The notes under the pieces: generated by a model
What the model was told of the DNA's origin: nothing
Database searches by the model: none
Seen by the model: the letters and a program-made list of their open reading frames with translations, nothing else
In this document: in pieces, positions 5,852 through 6,557 of the stretch
Position numbering within the stretch: position 1 is the stretch's first letter
Layout: every line of letters begins with the position of its first letter
Translations under genes and position numbers: made by a program
From: Tannerella sp.
GTDB lineage: Bacteria > Bacteroidota > Bacteroidia > Bacteroidales > Tannerellaceae
Assembly (NCBI GenBank): GCA_031271245.1
Contig: JAISWC010000103.1
Location: 1 to 6,557 of the forward strand
Direction: 5' to 3'
Length of the DNA stretch: 6,557 bases

Positions 5852-6557
5852 TTTCAGTACAGTTACAGGCTGGATACATGCCTGGCTCACGTCGCTGATG
5901 CCCGCGGGCGTGGCGGTTTTCGTGGAGTGTGTGGCGGTGGGCGTTGCCATTCTGGTGATGTATGCCATGATTGCCGTGATCATGATTTACATGGAGCGCA
6001 AGGTATGTGCCGCGTTCCAGTGCCGGCGGGGACCTGACCGGGTGGGACCCTTCGGGATATTCCAGCTCTTCGCCGACATGATCAAGATGCTGATCAAAGA
6101 AGTCATCGTCATCCGCCAGGCCGACAGGTTCCTCTACAACTTGGCGCCCTACATTGTGATACTGGCGTCGGTGCTGGCCTTCAGCTGCCTGCCGGTGAGC
6201 AGGGGACTGGAGGTGCTTGATTTCAATGTCGGCGTACTGTTTGTGCTGGCGGCCTCGTCCATCGGCGTGGTGGGCATCCTGCTGGCCGGCTGGGGCAGTA
6301 ACAACAAGTATTCGCTGATCGGAGCGATGCGAAGCGGGGCGCAGATGGTCAGCTACGAACTGTCGGTCGGCATCTCCATCCTGACCGTTATCGTACTGAC
6401 CGACACCATGCAGCTCAGCCAGATCGTCGAACGCCAGGCCGACGGATGGTTTATCTTCAAGGGACACGTGCCGGCGCTGATTGCGTTTCTGATCTACCTG
6501 ATAGCCGGCAATGCGGAAGTGAACCGCGGTCCGTTCGACCTGCCCGAAGCCGAATCG
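5844..6557 (+). CDS. nuoH: NADH-quinone oxidoreductase (complex I) subunit H, 3' end outside window
   Basis: The first 238 codons of the membrane subunit that docks the peripheral arm and forms the quinone entry channel with NuoB and NuoD; a full protein would be roughly 320-370 residues. Diagnostic segments are IYMERKV (48-54), RRGPDRVGPFG (61-71) with FADMIKMLIKE after it, LAGWGSNNKYSLIGAMR (147-163), SYELSVG (170-176) and VNRGPFDLPEAES at the window edge. Hydrophobic helices are clear at about 22-48, 100-117, 128-149, 173-187 and 209-222. The start is chosen at 5844 (MFDFSTVT, which fits the family). ATG 5841 just before it is in frame and would add one Met, and an in-frame TGA at 5838 rules out anything longer. 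The gap from nuoCD is 21 nt. No nuoE, nuoF or nuoG lies before it. Confidence 0.95.
   Translation, partial: MFDFSTVTGWIHAWLTSLMPAGVAVFVECVAVGVAILVMYAMIAVIMIYMERKVCAAFQCRRGPDRVGPFGIFQLFADMIKMLIKEVIVIRQADRFLYNLAPYIVILASVLAFSCLPVSRGLEVLDFNVGVLFVLAASSIGVVGILLAGWGSNNKYSLIGAMRSGAQMVSYELSVGISILTVIVLTDTMQLSQIVERQADGWFIFKGHVPALIAFLIYLIAGNAEVNRGPFDLPEAES

Noticed and set aside
5826..6467. Minus-strand 213-codon frame opposite nuoH
   Set aside because: Its His/Asp/Gln-rich translation is typical of antisense to a membrane protein, while nuoH on the plus strand is unmistakable.
1..6557. tRNA, rRNA, CRISPR, insertion sequence or rho-independent terminator
   Set aside because: I looked for repeated units, terminal inverted repeats, tRNA-like cloverleaf ends and hairpins followed by T-runs and found none convincing. 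Neither transcription unit ends inside the window.

Overview
The window looks like chromosomal DNA from a GC-rich member of the Bacteroidota, most likely the order Bacteroidales. Three things point there. First, complex I genes run nuoA-nuoB-nuoCD-nuoH with a fused CD gene and no nuoE, nuoF or nuoG before nuoH. Second, two matches to the Bacteroides-type -7 promoter element (TAnnTTTG) lie between the divergent genes. Third, the neighbour is a large exported glycoside hydrolase of the GH106-like kind common in gut and oral Bacteroidales. Genus cannot be settled by eye.

Layout. Bases 1-3047 on the minus strand hold one long open glycoside hydrolase gene. It has an N-terminal signal peptide, and its 3' end runs off the left edge after 1015 visible codons. 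Bases 3048-3238 are an AT-rich divergent intergenic region carrying a promoter candidate for each direction. The nuo-side candidate sits inside a perfect 6-bp dyad. From 3239 to the right edge, the plus strand carries the start of a complex I operon: nuoA (3239-3589), nuoB (3580-4188), fused nuoCD (4185-5822) and the first 238 codons of nuoH (5844 onward, cut by the window end).

How the genes work together. NuoB and NuoCD form the peripheral quinone-reducing arm. NuoB carries the terminal N2 iron-sulfur cluster and NuoD, with NuoB and NuoH, forms the quinone site. NuoA and NuoH anchor that arm to the membrane. The diagnostic residues I looked for are present in each, so the complex looks functional. 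The NADH-oxidising genes nuoEFG are absent from their usual place between nuoCD and nuoH, which fits the 11-subunit type of complex I whose electron donor is not established. The genes are tightly packed: 10-nt and 4-nt overlaps, then a 21-nt gap at nuoCD/nuoH. That gap is bridged by a 10-codon mini-ORF that may couple translation. The hydrolase is transcribed away from the operon and has no evident functional link to it.

I see no mobile element, CRISPR array, RNA gene or clearly new system. This is mostly an ordinary core-metabolism locus next to a carbohydrate-active enzyme gene. The items most worth checking are the operator-like dyad on the nuo promoter, the bridging mini-ORF and the exact class of the hydrolase.
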